From Gaoshiqia sediminis (lineage in GTDB: Bacteria > Bacteroidota > Bacteroidia > Bacteroidales > Prolixibacteraceae), in NCBI RefSeq assembly GCF_025907915.1, contig NZ_JAPAAF010000012.1:48879-112878 (forward strand): a stretch of 64,000 nt of DNA, read 5' to 3'. The notes under the pieces were generated by a model. It was not told the origin of the DNA. It searched no databases and worked only from the letters and a program-made list of their open reading frames with translations. Shown here one piece after another: positions 63,894-64,000 of the stretch. The stretch's first letter is position 1; every line of letters begins with the position of its first letter. The translations under genes and the position numbers were made by a program.

Positions 63894-64000
63894 ATGTCAG
63901 ACATTATTGTAACAACGCCCGACGAACTAAGGGCAATCGTAAGTGAGGCAGTTTCCCAGGCACTGCCCAAACAGGCTTCTCCTCAGCCAACAATTGATAC
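63894..64000 (+). CDS. Start of a probable excisionase/helix-turn-helix protein (partial)
   Basis: Thirty-five codons are visible from the ATG at 63894: SDIIVTTPDELRAIVSEAVS followed by QALPKQASPQPTIDT. The TPDELRAIVSEAV opening is common at the N-terminus of small Bacteroidota mobile-element proteins whose C-terminal half is a MerR-like HTH; that half is beyond the window. The 219 bases before it hold no gene. The call is tentative. Confidence 0.5.
   Translation, partial: MSDIIVTTPDELRAIVSEAVSQALPKQASPQPTID

Larger units (their letters stand above)
60151..64000 (+). mobile_element. Left end of a tRNA-integrated mobile element
   Basis: The element starts at the tRNA fragment and continues past the window. 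Its visible cargo is a tyrosine recombinase, an AbiE-type toxin-antitoxin pair, an HTH protein and the start of a small gene of the excisionase-like kind that is common in Bacteroidota integrative elements. The genes are all on the plus strand and clearly more AT-rich than gltX. Whether it is a conjugative element, a mobilisable island or a prophage cannot be told, because transfer or structural genes are not in view. Confidence 0.75.

Overview
The window looks like a chromosome segment of a free-living Bacteroidota bacterium, most likely of the Marinilabiliales/Prolixibacteraceae type. The reasons are two SusC/SusD polysaccharide-utilisation loci (PULs) with ECF-sigma/FecR switches, a complete type IX secretion core (porP, gldK, gldL, gldM, gldN), TAnnTTTG-type -7 promoter boxes, few Shine-Dalgarno sites, and lipoproteins throughout. 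The family-level guess is inference.

Region 1 (1-11.6 kb, minus strand) is PUL 1: ECF sigma factor, FecR anti-sigma, hairpin, SusC, SusD, a GH43-like beta-propeller protein, a GH97 enzyme, a decayed gene fragment and the start of a GH95 enzyme that runs off the left edge. After a spacer with two REP-like palindromes comes a lone DUF6266-type gene (12.1-12.7 kb). Region 2 (13.0-18.0 kb, plus) is an iron/xenosiderophore operon with the XusA-XusB-XusC architecture. Region 3 (18.2-28.4 kb, plus) is PUL 2: ECF sigma, FecR, SusC, SusD, GH28 and GH43, probably for a pectic glycan. A MITE-like element and katG follow.

Region 4 (31.0-32.5 kb) has no credible protein gene. It holds short palindromes, a nested inverted repeat, two degenerate copies derived from an initiator tRNA, and the intact initiator tRNA-fMet with a consensus promoter. 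Region 5 (32.7-46.7 kb) is housekeeping: M23 peptidase-dxr-rseP, tatA, DUF4837 and DUF3332 lipoproteins, aguA-aguB (agmatine to putrescine), PBP1A, topA, and an arginase-fold protein whose metal ligands are replaced.

Region 6 (46.7-54.1 kb) is the T9SS/gliding operon porP-gldK-gldL-gldM-gldN, followed by a second gldK-like gene. Region 7 (54.5-60.0 kb) has a lipoprotein sulfatase behind a 22-bp tandem repeat, an S46 dipeptidyl-peptidase (DPP7 type) and gltX. Region 8 (60.15 kb to the right edge) is the left end of an integrative element sitting in the 3' end of a CAU-anticodon tRNA gene: a tyrosine integrase, an AbiEi/AbiEii type IV toxin-antitoxin pair with a palindromic promoter, an HTH protein and the start of a further small DNA-binding-type gene. 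These genes are visibly more AT-rich than the chromosomal genes beside them.

Together the window describes a glycan-degrading bacterium that senses and imports oligosaccharides through TonB-dependent receptors, takes up iron through a related receptor, exports proteins through T9SS, and carries a recent mobile insertion. No wholly unknown multi-gene system is evident. The best leads are the inactive arginase-like protein beside the T9SS operon, the duplicated gldK, and the tRNA-fMet-derived repeats.
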